NCBI RefSeq assembly: GCF_001528665.1
Contig: NZ_BBYJ01000032.1
Location: 31,378-95,377, forward strand
Source: Microtetraspora malaysiensis
GTDB taxonomy: Bacteria; Actinomycetota; Actinomycetes; Streptosporangiales; Streptosporangiaceae
Reading direction: 5' to 3'
DNA: 64,000 nucleotides
Position numbers and translations under genes: made by a program. Each line of letters opens with the position of its first letter. Within the stretch, counting starts at the first letter, position 1. Shown here one piece after another: positions 17,983 to 26,986 of this stretch. The notes below the pieces were generated by a model. It worked only from the letters and a program-made list of their open reading frames with translations, was not told the DNA's origin and did not search any database.

Positions 17983-20238
17983 ATGGCGGTCACATTCCTC
18001 GGTGTGCGGCACCACAGCCCCGCCTGCGCCCGGCTGGTCTCCGACACCATTCATTCCGTGCGGCCCGCGTACGTGCTGGTCGAGGGCCCGGCGGACATGA
18101 ACCACAGGATGGATGAGCTCCTGCTGGGGCATGAGCTGCCGATCGCGGTCCACACCAGCTACCGAGATTCGGAACGGCGGCACGGTTCGTGGACGCCGCT
18201 GTGCGACTACTCCCCGGAGTGGACGGCGCTGACCGCGGGCCGTGACGTCGGCTCCGAACTGCGTTTCATCGACCTACCCGCCTGGCATCCGGCGCTGGCC
18301 GACGTCCGCAACCGCTACGCCGACGCCGAGGCCCGCTACAGCGAGGTGACCGGACGGCTGTGCCGCACCTTCGCGGTGGACAACGTGGACGCGTTGTGGG
18401 ACCACCTGTTCGAGATCGAGCCGGCCGACGGGCTGGCCGAACGGCTGGCGACCTACTTTGACCTGGTGCGCGGCGACACGCGGCCCGGGCCGGACGACAT
18501 GGCCCGCGAGGCGTACATGGCGCAGTGGATCCGAGCCGCCGTCGCCGACGCGGGCGACAGGCCGGTGGTCGTGGTCACGGGCGGCTTCCACCGCCCCGCG
18601 TTGGTCCGGCTGGCCGAGCAGGGTGACCGCAGCTGGCCGGAGGTGCCGCGGCCACCCGCGGACGCGGTCGTCGGCAGTTACCTGGTGCCGTACTCGTTCC
18701 GGCGGCTGGACGCCTTCGACGGCTATCAGTCGGGAATGCCGTCGCCGGGCTACTACCAGCACCTGTGGGAGTCCGGTCCCGCCGACGCCGCCCGCAGGCT
18801 CACCGAGGCGGTGACGGCCCGGCTGCGCGCCCGGCGTCAGCCGGTGTCCACCGCGGACCTGATCGCCGCTCGGGCCACCGCGGACGGGCTCGCGCTGATG
18901 CGCGGTCATCCGCGTCCGGCCCGGGTCGATGTGCTGGACGGCCTGGCCGGCGCGCTGGTCAGCGAGGCGATCGAGGCCCCGCTGCCCTGGGCGACCCGCG
19001 GCCCGCTGCAGGCGGGCAACCATCCGGTGATCGTGGAGATGATCGCGGCCCTCAGCGGTGACCGGGTGGGCCGCCTGCATCACTCGACTCCGTTGCCACC
19101 CCTGGTTCGCGCGGTTCTCGCGGTCTTGGGCGGTCCGGGTGAGGAACGGCTCGACCTCGGCAAGGAAACCGACCGCGATCGCAGCCGGTTGCTGCACCGG
19201 CTGCGGGTGTTGCGGATCCCCGGTGTGGTGCGCGCTTCGGGACCGCGCCCGGCAGGCGGTACGGAGCTGGTCGAACGATGGACGCTGACCGAGTCCGACG
19301 ACCGGCTGCCCGCACTGATCGAGGCCGGTGGGTACGGCGTGGACCCGCAGGAGGCGGCGGCCGCCGCCCTCGCCGAACGGATCATGGGCGCGGACCTGGA
19401 CCAGCTGGCCGACGTCCTGTTCGACGCGGCGCTGTGCGGCATCGGCGAACTGGCCGGACGGGTGCTGGACGACCTGGCGCGGGCTGTCGGCGCGGCGGCC
19501 GACCTGGGAACGTTGGGCCGCACCCTCACCGTCGTCCTGGCGATGTGGCGCCACGACGGCCTGTTCCACACCAGCGGCAGCACCACATTGGGCACGGTCC
19601 TCCAGGCCGCCACCCGCCGGGCGCTGTGGCTGGCCGAAGGTGTGCGCGGCGGCCCGGCGCCGGCCGACCTCCGGCGCATCGACGCCATGACCGCCGTCCG
19701 AGACGCCCTCAGACACGCCGGCCCGTCGCTCGGACTGGACACGCACGCGGCGCTGGGCGTCGCGGACCGGCTCGCCGCCTGCCAGGAGGCGCCACCCGAC
19801 CTGCGTGGGGCGTCGTTGGGTCTGGGCTGGTCACTGCGTGGTACGACTGCCGCGGACCCCGCCCGGGCGTTGCGCGGCGCGTTCGTCCCGGCGTCAGCCG
19901 GGGACTGGCTGGCCGGGTTGTTCGCGCTCGCCCGCGAGGAGGTGCTGCACGCCGCCGGCATGCTGGAGCTGCTCGACGAGCTGGTCGGAGGGCTGACCGA
20001 TCACGACTTTCTGGTGGCCTTGCCCGCGCTGCGCCAGGCGTTCGGATTCTTTCCGCCCCGCGAACGGCACCTCATCGCCACTCGCCTGGTCGAGCGGCGC
20101 GCCGGCGGCGCGTCCGGATCGGACCTGATGCGGCTGGACATGCGGTTGGACACGGCGCCGGAGCTGGTGGCCGCCGGTAGGGCACTGGACGAGCGGGTCG
20201 AGGCGGCACTGCGCCGGGAAGGACTGATCGCGTCATGA
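17983..20238 (+). CDS. DUF5682-family protein (YehM-like)
   Basis: This 751-residue cytoplasmic protein starts at ATG 17983, two bases after the MoxR stop. The N-terminus carries the family hallmarks GVRHHSPACARL and VLVEGPADM, then VVVTGGFHRPAL near residue 200. The remainder is mostly helical. The His-His and Glu-Gly-Pro motifs resemble those of TraB-like/EreA-like folds, so a metal-dependent activity is conceivable but unproven. The protein is known only as a companion of MoxR, VWA and SWIM genes. Confidence 0.88.
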   Translation: MAVTFLGVRHHSPACARLVSDTIHSVRPAYVLVEGPADMNHRMDELLLGHELPIAVHTSYRDSERRHGSWTPLCDYSPEWTALTAGRDVGSELRFIDLPAWHPALADVRNRYADAEARYSEVTGRLCRTFAVDNVDALWDHLFEIEPADGLAERLATYFDLVRGDTRPGPDDMAREAYMAQWIRAAVADAGDRPVVVVTGGFHRPALVRLAEQGDRSWPEVPRPPADAVVGSYLVPYSFRRLDAFDGYQSGMPSPGYYQHLWESGPADAARRLTEAVTARLRARRQPVSTADLIAARATADGLALMRGHPRPARVDVLDGLAGALVSEAIEAPLPWATRGPLQAGNHPVIVEMIAALSGDRVGRLHHSTPLPPLVRAVLAVLGGPGEERLDLGKETDRDRSRLLHRLRVLRIPGVVRASGPRPAGGTELVERWTLTESDDRLPALIEAGGYGVDPQEAAAAALAERIMGADLDQLADVLFDAALCGIGELAGRVLDDLARAVGAAADLGTLGRTLTVVLAMWRHDGLFHTSGSTTLGTVLQAATRRALWLAEGVRGGPAPADLRRIDAMTAVRDALRHAGPSLGLDTHAALGVADRLAACQEAPPDLRGASLGLGWSLRGTTAADPARALRGAFVPASAGDWLAGLFALAREEVLHAAGMLELLDELVGGLTDHDFLVALPALRQAFGFFPPRERHLIATRLVERRAGGASGSDLMRLDMRLDTAPELVAAGRALDERVEAALRREGLIAS

Positions 20239-21353
20239 CCGACCCCACCCTGGAGCGGTGGCGCCTGCTGCTCGGCGAGCCGGGCGGCGCATGCCTCGGC
20301 GGAGAGCAGCTCGACGCACGGGCCGCCGCCCGTGACGCGGCCATGGACTGGCTCTACGGCCGCGACGAGGACTTACGCCGACGTGGTGTACGGCGCGGCG
20401 GGATGGGCGAATCGACGCTGACAACCTTCGACTGGCTCGACGACATCACCCGGCTGTTCCCCAAGGAAACCATCGAACGACTGCACCGCGACGCGGTCGA
20501 GCGGTACGAGATCCATGACGTGGTGACCGACCCGGCCGTGCTGGCGCGCATCGAACCCAATCCCGCGCTGCTCAAGGCGGTGCTGCGGACCAAGCACCTG
20601 ATGAACCCGCAGGTGCTGCGGCTGGCCCGAAGGATCGTGGAGCAGGTCGTCCGGCAGCTGATGGAGAAGCTCGCCACCGAGGTGCGGAGCGCGTTCTCCG
20701 GCACCAAGGTGCGACGGCCGGGCCGGATGCGACTGGCCCGCAATTTCGACATGGCCAGGACCCTGCGCGCCAACCTCGGCCGCTATCGGCCCGAGACCGG
20801 CAAGGTGGTGATCGAGACCCCGTTCTTCTTCTCCCGCACCCGCCGCCACCTCGAGCAGTGGCAGGTGATTCTGCTCGTCGACCAGTCCGGGTCGATGGTC
20901 GACTCGGTGATCCACTCGGCGGTCACCGCGGCCTGCCTGTGGGGGTTGCCCGGTGTACGCACCCACCTGGTCGCCTTCGACACCGAAGTGGTGGACCTGA
21001 CCGCCGACGTCGACGATCCGGTGGAGTTGCTGATGAAGGTCCAGCTCGGCGGCGGCACGGACATCGCCCGCGCGGCGTCGTACGGCGCGGGCCTGGTGGA
21101 CCAGCCGCGCCGGGCGATCGTCGTGCTGATCTCCGACTTCTACGAAGGCGGTGACCCGCACCGGTTGGTGCGCGTCGTGCGCGACCTGGTGGCACAGGGC
21201 AGCAAGGTGCTGGGCCTGGCCGCCCTCGACGAGCAGGCCAATCCCGCCTACGACCGGGAGCTGGCACAGCGCCTGGCCGATGCCGGAGCCTACGTGGGGG
21301 CGATGACACCCGGCGAACTGGCCTCCTTCGTGGCGGAGCACGTGGGCCGATGA
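20235..21353 (+). CDS. VWA-domain protein (YehP-like)
   Basis: This 372-residue protein has a helical N-terminal half and a von Willebrand A domain from about residue 205. The MIDAS motif is intact: Asp216-x-Ser218-x-Ser220 in LLVDQSGSMV, a Thr in GGGTDIARA and an Asp in VLISDFYEGGD. It overlaps its neighbours by four bases on both sides (ATGA). In MoxR systems the VWA protein binds the ATPase and recruits metal-bridged targets; that role is inferred here. Confidence 0.93.
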   Translation: MTDPTLERWRLLLGEPGGACLGGEQLDARAAARDAAMDWLYGRDEDLRRRGVRRGGMGESTLTTFDWLDDITRLFPKETIERLHRDAVERYEIHDVVTDPAVLARIEPNPALLKAVLRTKHLMNPQVLRLARRIVEQVVRQLMEKLATEVRSAFSGTKVRRPGRMRLARNFDMARTLRANLGRYRPETGKVVIETPFFFSRTRRHLEQWQVILLVDQSGSMVDSVIHSAVTAACLWGLPGVRTHLVAFDTEVVDLTADVDDPVELLMKVQLGGGTDIARAASYGAGLVDQPRRAIVVLISDFYEGGDPHRLVRVVRDLVAQGSKVLGLAALDEQANPAYDRELAQRLADAGAYVGAMTPGELASFVAEHVGR

Positions 21354-23272
21354 GGACAGATCTACTCGGGCTCTCGGCGGGTTCCCTCGCCGCGCTCACC
21401 AATCGCGGCCTGGTCAAACGTGCCGGTAAGGAAGCCACGCCGGAGCTTCGGACCGACGCCGACGGCACCGTGCACGGCAGCTTCTCCGACGGCCTGACCG
21501 CGACCCTGCCTCCCGGCGGCCTCGATGTGGCCCGTTGCACCTGCGGCGCCACCGGCGTCTGCCGGCACGTCATCGGGGTGATCCTCGCCTACCAACGCCT
21601 GCCCGCCGAGGCTGCCCCGGAGCCCCTGCCCTGGTCGCCGGGGCAGGTGACCGACGACGAACTCACGGCCAAGATCGGTGCCCGGCTGATGGCCGCTGCT
21701 CGCCGTACGGAAAGAACCGGGTTCACCGCGCGGGTCCGCCGCGCGACCCCCACCGATCCGGTACCGCAGGTCGAGCTGGCCACCGCGACCGTGCGCTTCC
21801 TGGTTCCCGGCGACCTCGGGTTCGTCCACACCGACGCCGTCGCCGGCAGCCGCGATGACGTCATCGCCTTGGCGGTGTGGGCGTTCCGGGTCGCCGACGA
21901 GCTGCACCCCGGCGTCCCCGAGGTGCGGGTCGACGTCGGTGGCGCGGCCGAAGCCGGTACCGGATCCGGGCTGGAGCGGGCCCTGGGCCTGGCCGGCACG
22001 GTCCTGCGCGAGGGCGCGGCGCATCTCGGCCAGGGCCTCGAGGCCACCATCGCCGACGTGCGGCACCATCTGGACGCCGCCGGGCTGCGCTGGCCGCTGC
22101 TGGCCGTCGGCGACCTCGCCGAGCAGCTGACTTCCTATCGCGACCGCAGCTCCCACTACCGTCCCGAACTGCTCGCCGGCCACGTCGCCGAACTACACGC
22201 CCGGCACCGGGCGGTGACGCGGCCGGACGCCACCCTGCGCAGCAGCGTGCTCGGCACCGCCGAGGCCGCCGAGACCCCGTTGCGCCGGGCCCGGCTGGAG
22301 AGCCTCGGCTGCCGGATCCGCGGTTTCGGCGACCAGCGGATCGCCGAGGTCTACCTGGCCCACAGCGACAGTGCCATGGTGCTGGTCCTCCGCCGTCAAT
22401 GGGACGGCGGCGACGACGGGGCGGCGCTGGCGCGGCGGCGGATCGCCACGTCCACGCTGGCCGCCCTGGCCACCGGCAACCTGGTCACGGAGTCCGCCGT
22501 CCGCAGCGCCAGCCGTTCGGTGCGGCTTGCCGCAGGGCGGATCTCCAAGACGACGGTCAGCCCGTCACGGGGCGACTGGAGTGAACTGCCGCCATCTCTG
22601 GTGGTGACCGACTTCGCCGCGCTCGGCCGCGAGCTCGACGCCCTCACGCTCCGGCCCATCCGCCCGCGGGTGGAGGCGGAACTGGTCCGGGTCGTCGCCG
22701 TCGCTCAGGTGGAGGCCGTCACCTACGCCCCCGGGGACCAGCGTCTCGACGCTGTCATCGTCGACCAGGCGGGTAACACCGCCACCGTCAGGGCCACGCA
22801 CACCGGCGCCGCCCCCGGACGCCTCGACTCGCTGGCCGCCGTGCTCGCCGGTGAGGAGGGCGAACCGCGTTTCGTCAGCGGCGTGGTCGGGCGGACCGCG
22901 GGCGGCGTCGTCATCGAACCCGTCGGTCTGGCGGCCGGCGGCCGAGTCGTCGTCCCCGACCTACAGCCCGCCGGTGGAAGCGGCAGGCTCATGGTCGCCG
23001 AGGACGAGCGGCACGAACCACTCACCGCGGCTCTGCTCGAAACCCGGGGACTGCTCGCCGAAGTGGCCCATCATGGCTTGGCTCACCTGCCGCCGACCTA
23101 CGATGACCGGCTCGCCGCCGCAGCGCGGCGGTTGACCGTGCTCGGACTGCACCGCATCGCGCAGGCCGTCACCGCCTTCGCGGCGACGCGGACCCACGAC
23201 TCCGACGAGGCGGTCGAGCAGGCCTGGGTCGACGCCTACCTGCGCCTGGACGTCGCTCTGGACCTGCACTGA
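21350..23272 (+). CDS. SWIM zinc-finger protein (YehQ-like), last gene of the cassette
   Basis: This protein of 640 residues has a SWIM motif with Cys63, Cys65, Cys71 and His73 (RCTCGATGVCRH), a zinc module for nucleic-acid or protein binding. The rest has alpha/beta composition without other recognised domains. It overlaps the VWA gene by four bases. No nuclease, helicase or toxin motif is visible, so I cannot say whether the cassette is defensive or acts in protein quality control. Confidence 0.88.
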   Translation: MRTDLLGLSAGSLAALTNRGLVKRAGKEATPELRTDADGTVHGSFSDGLTATLPPGGLDVARCTCGATGVCRHVIGVILAYQRLPAEAAPEPLPWSPGQVTDDELTAKIGARLMAAARRTERTGFTARVRRATPTDPVPQVELATATVRFLVPGDLGFVHTDAVAGSRDDVIALAVWAFRVADELHPGVPEVRVDVGGAAEAGTGSGLERALGLAGTVLREGAAHLGQGLEATIADVRHHLDAAGLRWPLLAVGDLAEQLTSYRDRSSHYRPELLAGHVAELHARHRAVTRPDATLRSSVLGTAEAAETPLRRARLESLGCRIRGFGDQRIAEVYLAHSDSAMVLVLRRQWDGGDDGAALARRRIATSTLAALATGNLVTESAVRSASRSVRLAAGRISKTTVSPSRGDWSELPPSLVVTDFAALGRELDALTLRPIRPRVEAELVRVVAVAQVEAVTYAPGDQRLDAVIVDQAGNTATVRATHTGAAPGRLDSLAAVLAGEEGEPRFVSGVVGRTAGGVVIEPVGLAAGGRVVVPDLQPAGGSGRLMVAEDERHEPLTAALLETRGLLAEVAHHGLAHLPPTYDDRLAAAARRLTVLGLHRIAQAVTAFAATRTHDSDEAVEQAWVDAYLRLDVALDLH

Positions 23273-23444
23273 CTGCGTGCGAGCAGGCGCGCCGACCCCC
23301 GGGGCGTCGACGCGGCGGTGCCCGGCGGGAAATCGAGCTCGGGCTTCCGGCCTAGGGCTAATGGGCGATATGCGGATAGATGCGACATGAGTACTGTTTC
23401 GCCCCATGCCGCTCGGCAGTGGGTGGCCCGTACGAGGAGAACAG

Positions 23445-23855
23445 ATGTCGATTGACGGCCAGGCACACATCCGCATCGCACGGCCGACGAGGGACATGGC
23501 CGCCGCGGAACGCTTCTGGGTCGGCGGCCTGGGTCTCGACGTGCTGTTCCGGAAGGAAGGAGACGGCACGCCTGGGAGCCATTCCCTTCTCATGGTCGGC
23601 CGGCCGACCGCCGGCTGGCATCTGGAACTCGTTCATGACCCGGCTCAGCCGGTCGATCCGCGACCGACTCCGGAAGACCTCCTCGTCATCTACCTCGGCA
23701 AGGAGGTGCCTGCCGAACTCGTCGAGCGGCTTGAACGGCACGGAGGCGCCCGGGTCGCGGCGCACAACCCGTACTGGGACGAGTGGGGCGTCACACTTCA
23801 GGACCCCGACGGCTACCGCCTGGTGCTGTCGACCCGGTCGTGGAGCAACTCCTAG
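23445..23855 (+). CDS. VOC/glyoxalase-superfamily protein
   Basis: This 136-residue protein has two beta-alpha-beta-beta-beta modules. It starts with HIRIARPTRDMAAAERFWVGGLG and ends with the DPDGYRLVL motif of the family. Start ATG 23445 follows GAGGAG. The metal ligands are not all obvious (His in AHIRIA, Glu in HLELVHD). It could be an isomerase, a dioxygenase-like enzyme or a binding-type resistance protein; the substrate is unknown. Confidence 0.85.
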   Translation: MSIDGQAHIRIARPTRDMAAAERFWVGGLGLDVLFRKEGDGTPGSHSLLMVGRPTAGWHLELVHDPAQPVDPRPTPEDLLVIYLGKEVPAELVERLERHGGARVAAHNPYWDEWGVTLQDPDGYRLVLSTRSWSNS

Positions 23856-23946
23856 AACCGGCGTCCATCCGGCCGGGCTCTCTGCTCCCGTGTTCGTACG
23901 GCGGACCCGCGGGCCACGAGAAGCGCGCAGGGGCATGGAGGCCGCC

Positions 23947-24717
23947 TCATCGCGTTCTTCGCGAGGTGACGGCCCCATCGCCGTCCTGCGGCTGGGACGA
24001 GGGCCGGCACTGTGCGGAGAGCCTCTGGCGCCAGTGCTCGGCGGCCTGGGCCATGTCGTGGCCGAGTAGGTCGAAGAACTGGCTTGCCGTGTGAAGCCGT
24101 GAGCCTGCGGGGGTCGCGGTTCCGAGAACGCCGGCTCCACGGCGGGTGGCGTCTGCCCACAGTGCCATCGATCTGGCGCTCGCCAGCCAGGCGCGGTACC
24201 ACACGTCGTCAACGTCAATGATGTATCGCTCGCGTCGCCCTTCGCGCTTTCGCCCAACCAGTTCCCGCTGCTCAAGCCAGCTGATCGCCTTGGAGATCGC
24301 CGCGGGGCTGACGTTGAGCCGCTGGACCAGTTCCGCGGCGGTGAGGCTGCCGCTGTCGCTGACGAACAGCGCGGTGAACACCCGAGACGACATCGACGGC
24401 ATGCCTGTTTCGATCATCATCGCCGAGAGCTGCTCCTCTAACTCCCGCATCGTTTGATTGGTGCGGCCATTGATGTCGGGAGCGTCGGACGAAGAGTCCA
24501 GGCGGGCGATCGGCTTGCGGCGACGAGCGCGCCAGCTCGCCGCCCGCTGCGCGCGGCTCGCCTGATAGGCGTGGAGGCCACCGTTGCGCGCGATCTCACG
24601 CATGACCGTTGAGCGGGGGCGCCCGAGACGCCGGGCGATCTCGGCGTAGGTGAGCTTGGCCGCCAGTCCTTCCGCGATGCATTGGCGGTCCTCGAAGGTC
24701 AGCCGGCCTCCAGGCAT
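23947..24717 (-). CDS. GbsR/MarR-family regulator with an extra N-terminal HTH_38-like domain
   Basis: This 256-residue regulator starts at ATG 24717 with a strong GGAGGGG site. Residues 1-45 form an IS30-transposase-like helix-turn-helix (TYAEIARRLGRPRSTVMREI). A second winged helix lies at about 110-175 (LTAAELVQRLNVSPAAISKAISWL). The C-terminal part is a helical dimerisation region. It is divergent from the P450-SDR pair and probably controls it; nested inverted repeats lie in the intergenic region. Confidence 0.87.
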   Translation of the reverse strand: MPGGRLTFEDRQCIAEGLAAKLTYAEIARRLGRPRSTVMREIARNGGLHAYQASRAQRAASWRARRRKPIARLDSSSDAPDINGRTNQTMRELEEQLSAMMIETGMPSMSSRVFTALFVSDSGSLTAAELVQRLNVSPAAISKAISWLEQRELVGRKREGRRERYIIDVDDVWYRAWLASARSMALWADATRRGAGVLGTATPAGSRLHTASQFFDLLGHDMAQAAEHWRQRLSAQCRPSSQPQDGDGAVTSRRTR

Positions 24718-24744
24718 TCGCCCCTCCCTCAAGATTTACGCGCA

Positions 24745-24774
24745 GGCGATTGCAACCGTGTTGCCTTTATCGCC
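24745..24774. promoter_or_regulatory. Nested inverted repeat, candidate operator
   Basis: The layout is GGCGAT, t, GCAAC, cgt, GTTGC, cttt, ATCGCC: two concentric inverted repeats in the 170-bp gap between the GbsR/MarR gene and the P450 gene. A second repeat, AGAGAAA/TTTCTCT with an 8-base spacer, lies near 24843-24864. Binding by the adjacent regulator is inferred. Confidence 0.4.
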
Positions 24775-24887
24775 AATGTCATTGCTCCGATTATGTGAAG
24801 CCTACCTGCGGAAATGTGGCCTGACCATTGAACCTGGCGAAAGAGAAAACCTAGCGTTTCTCTGATGGTAAATGTTAGGAGGCTTCC

Positions 24888-25556
24888 GTGATCGAATCCC
24901 CCGTGCCCGCGCTGCCGGCCGAGCGGCCCGTCGCTCGGCCCTTCGATCCCCCCGACGACCTCGGGGCGCTGCGGAACGACGCACCGGTGAGCCGGATGCG
25001 CTACCCGGACGGCCACCTGGGCTGGCTGGTGACTGGCCACGCCCTGGCCCGTGAAGTACTGGCTGACGCGCGGTTCAGCGTGCGGCCTGAATTGAGGCAT
25101 GTGCCCGTCGCCGGCGCCCCTGAAAGCAACCAGCCTGCGCCGCCCGGCATATTCACCGCCATGGACCCACCCCGGCACACGAGGTACCGCCATCTGCTGA
25201 CCGGCCAGTTCACCGTACGCACGGCCCTTGAGGACCTCACCCTCGACGGCCGGCGGATCAAGGCCGGTGAGACCGTCACCGTCTCGGTACCCGCGGCCAA
25301 CCGCGACCCAGGCCACTTCGCCGACCCCGACACCCTCGACCTGCTCCGCCGGGCCGGCGGCCACATCGCGTTCGGCCACGGCATCCACCAGTGCCTCGGG
25401 CAGCAGTTGGCGCGCGTGGAACTGCAGGTCGCGCTGCCCGCGCTCTTCACCCGGTTCCCGGCCCTGCGCCTGTCCGTCCCTCCGGAGAACATCGCGATGC
25501 GCAGCGAAATGTTGATCTACGGAGTCCACCGGCTCCCCGTCACGTGGGGTAACTGA
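24888..25556 (+). CDS. Cytochrome P450 with a large internal in-frame deletion
   Basis: The frame encodes 222 residues where bacterial P450s have about 400. The N-terminal part is normal up to DPPRHTRYRHLLTGQFTVR (helix C region) and then jumps to TALEDLTLDGRRIKAGE, a segment that normally follows the ExxR helix. The I helix (A/G-G-x-D/E-T) and the ExxR motif are therefore absent. The heme-ligand loop FGHGIHQCLGQQLAR is retained. GTG start after AGGAGG. It is unlikely to be a functional oxygenase. The 3' neighbour SDR starts two bases after the stop. Confidence 0.85.
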   Translation: MIESPVPALPAERPVARPFDPPDDLGALRNDAPVSRMRYPDGHLGWLVTGHALAREVLADARFSVRPELRHVPVAGAPESNQPAPPGIFTAMDPPRHTRYRHLLTGQFTVRTALEDLTLDGRRIKAGETVTVSVPAANRDPGHFADPDTLDLLRRAGGHIAFGHGIHQCLGQQLARVELQVALPALFTRFPALRLSVPPENIAMRSEMLIYGVHRLPVTWGN

Positions 25557-25558
25557 TC

Positions 25559-26377
25559 ATGAAAGTAGTCCTCGTTACCGGAGCATCGTCCGGCATCGGC
25601 AAGGCCACCGCGCTCGAACTCCTGCGGGCCGGTCACATCGTGTACGGCGCAGCCAGGCGTGTGCAGCTGATGGACACGATTCGCGACGCCGGTGGCCACG
25701 CCCTTCCGCTGGACGCGCGCAGGCCCGAAGAGCTGGAGCGAGCCGTCCACACCGTCATCGAAGAGCAGGGGCGGATCGACGTCCTGATCAACAATGCGGG
25801 CACCGTCCTGCACGGTTCCGCCGAGGACATGCCATTGGACCTGGCGCGTGACTTGTTCGAGGTCAACCTCTTCGCTCCGGCTCGGCTCGTCCAGCTCGCC
25901 CTGCCGTACATGCGCAAGCAGAAGTCCGGCGTGATCGTCAACGTGTCGTCCATCGGCGGCGAGATCGCACTGCCGCTCGGCTGCTGGTACTACGCGTCCA
26001 AGCATGCGCTCGAAGCGTACTCCGACACGCTGCGCATGGAAGTCGAGCCGTTCGGCATCGACGTGGTGATCATTCAGCCCGGCATCATCAAAACCGGGTT
26101 CGAAGACCGCACCGCGCAGGATCTACGCGAGATTTCCGGCACCACCGCCTACGGGACGATGGCCGAGGCCATGGCACGGCGCAGCGAGATCCAACTCGGC
26201 GCCGACAGCCAGGCCTCCGATCCCGGCGTCGTCGCCGCCGCCATCCGGGAGGCCGTCGAAGCCGCCAAGCCCGAGACGCGCTACGCCGTCGGCTGGCTGG
26301 CCGACAGGCTCCTGGAGCTTGACCGTACGCTGCCGGACCGCGAGTTCGACAAGCTCGCCACGAACGCCATCAGGTAG
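25559..26377 (+). CDS. Short-chain dehydrogenase/reductase (classical SDR)
   Basis: This 272-residue NAD(P)-dependent oxidoreductase shows all classical motifs: TGASSGIG cofactor loop, NNAG, the catalytic Ser in NVSSIGG and YYASK as the Tyr-x-x-x-Lys pair. The QPGIIKTGF loop closes the cofactor site. It lies two bases downstream of the deleted P450 and is cotranscribed with it. The substrate cannot be read from sequence. Confidence 0.93.
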   Translation: MKVVLVTGASSGIGKATALELLRAGHIVYGAARRVQLMDTIRDAGGHALPLDARRPEELERAVHTVIEEQGRIDVLINNAGTVLHGSAEDMPLDLARDLFEVNLFAPARLVQLALPYMRKQKSGVIVNVSSIGGEIALPLGCWYYASKHALEAYSDTLRMEVEPFGIDVVIIQPGIIKTGFEDRTAQDLREISGTTAYGTMAEAMARRSEIQLGADSQASDPGVVAAAIREAVEAAKPETRYAVGWLADRLLELDRTLPDREFDKLATNAIR

Positions 26378-26380
26378 CAG

Positions 26381-26420
26381 GACGAACCCCGCCCCCGCAG
26401 AGACGGGGGCGGGGTTCGTC
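26381..26420. terminator. Strong bidirectional hairpin
   Basis: A perfect 17-bp stem, GACGAACCCCGCCCCCG with its complement at 26404-26420, encloses a 6-base loop. It lies between the convergent SDR and membrane-protein genes. Confidence 0.85.
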
Positions 26421-26451
26421 GCGCGGAGCGCCGCAGCTCCATGACGCCGGG

Positions 26452-26892
26452 TCAGGCGGTCACGCTCTTGGGTGTGGACCGGCCGGCCCACAGGAAGGCG
26501 ACCGCCGCGAGACCGCTCAGACAGGGAAGCGCGCCGGTGACGGTCACCGCGAGCGGGTGGGGCTGGCTGAAGTTGTAGACCAGCAGGACGCTGCCCACGA
26601 CGAATGCCGCGGTCGCCGCGATCCGGAGGCTCCGCGTGCCCTTCCCGGCCTTCCGGGCCATCCACAGCCACAGGACGAATCCGGCGCCGTAGAGGGTGTA
26701 CAGGTAGCCGGCGATGCTCGCCGTCGCCATGTCCAGCCAGCCCGGAGCGCGGCCCGGATAGGTGTCGTGAAGGTGGCGGGCGAGGCCCCCGCCCGACTGG
26801 TCGACGACCAGGGCGAGTACGGCTACCAGCGTGAGTGCCGCCCCCGCGTACATGGCGACGGTCGCTTTCCGCATGGGTCCTGTTGCCTGCAT
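26452..26892 (-). CDS. Four-helix membrane protein
   Basis: This 146-residue protein starts at ATG 26892 with a GAGGAG site. Hydrophobic segments lie at about residues 13-35, 55-78, 88-105 and 112-135. It is divergent from the TetR gene at 26987 with a 94-bp gap, so it is a likely target of that regulator. Family not recognised. Confidence 0.7.
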   Translation of the reverse strand: MQATGPMRKATVAMYAGAALTLVAVLALVVDQSGGGLARHLHDTYPGRAPGWLDMATASIAGYLYTLYGAGFVLWLWMARKAGKGTRSLRIAATAAFVVGSVLLVYNFSQPHPLAVTVTGALPCLSGLAAVAFLWAGRSTPKSVTA

Positions 26893-26986
26893 GGGATCTC
26901 CTCGGTCGTACGGCGTTCCGATAGTGTGCCGTGTTGGAACTCTGAATATGGAACTTGAAACATCATGTCTCAAACGAGAGTACAAC

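Noticed and set aside
13395..23272. Idea that the cassette is a typical restriction or toxin-antitoxin system
   Set aside because: No nuclease, methyltransferase, helicase or small toxin gene is visible in the block; the matching domain order with E. coli yeh genes fits better.
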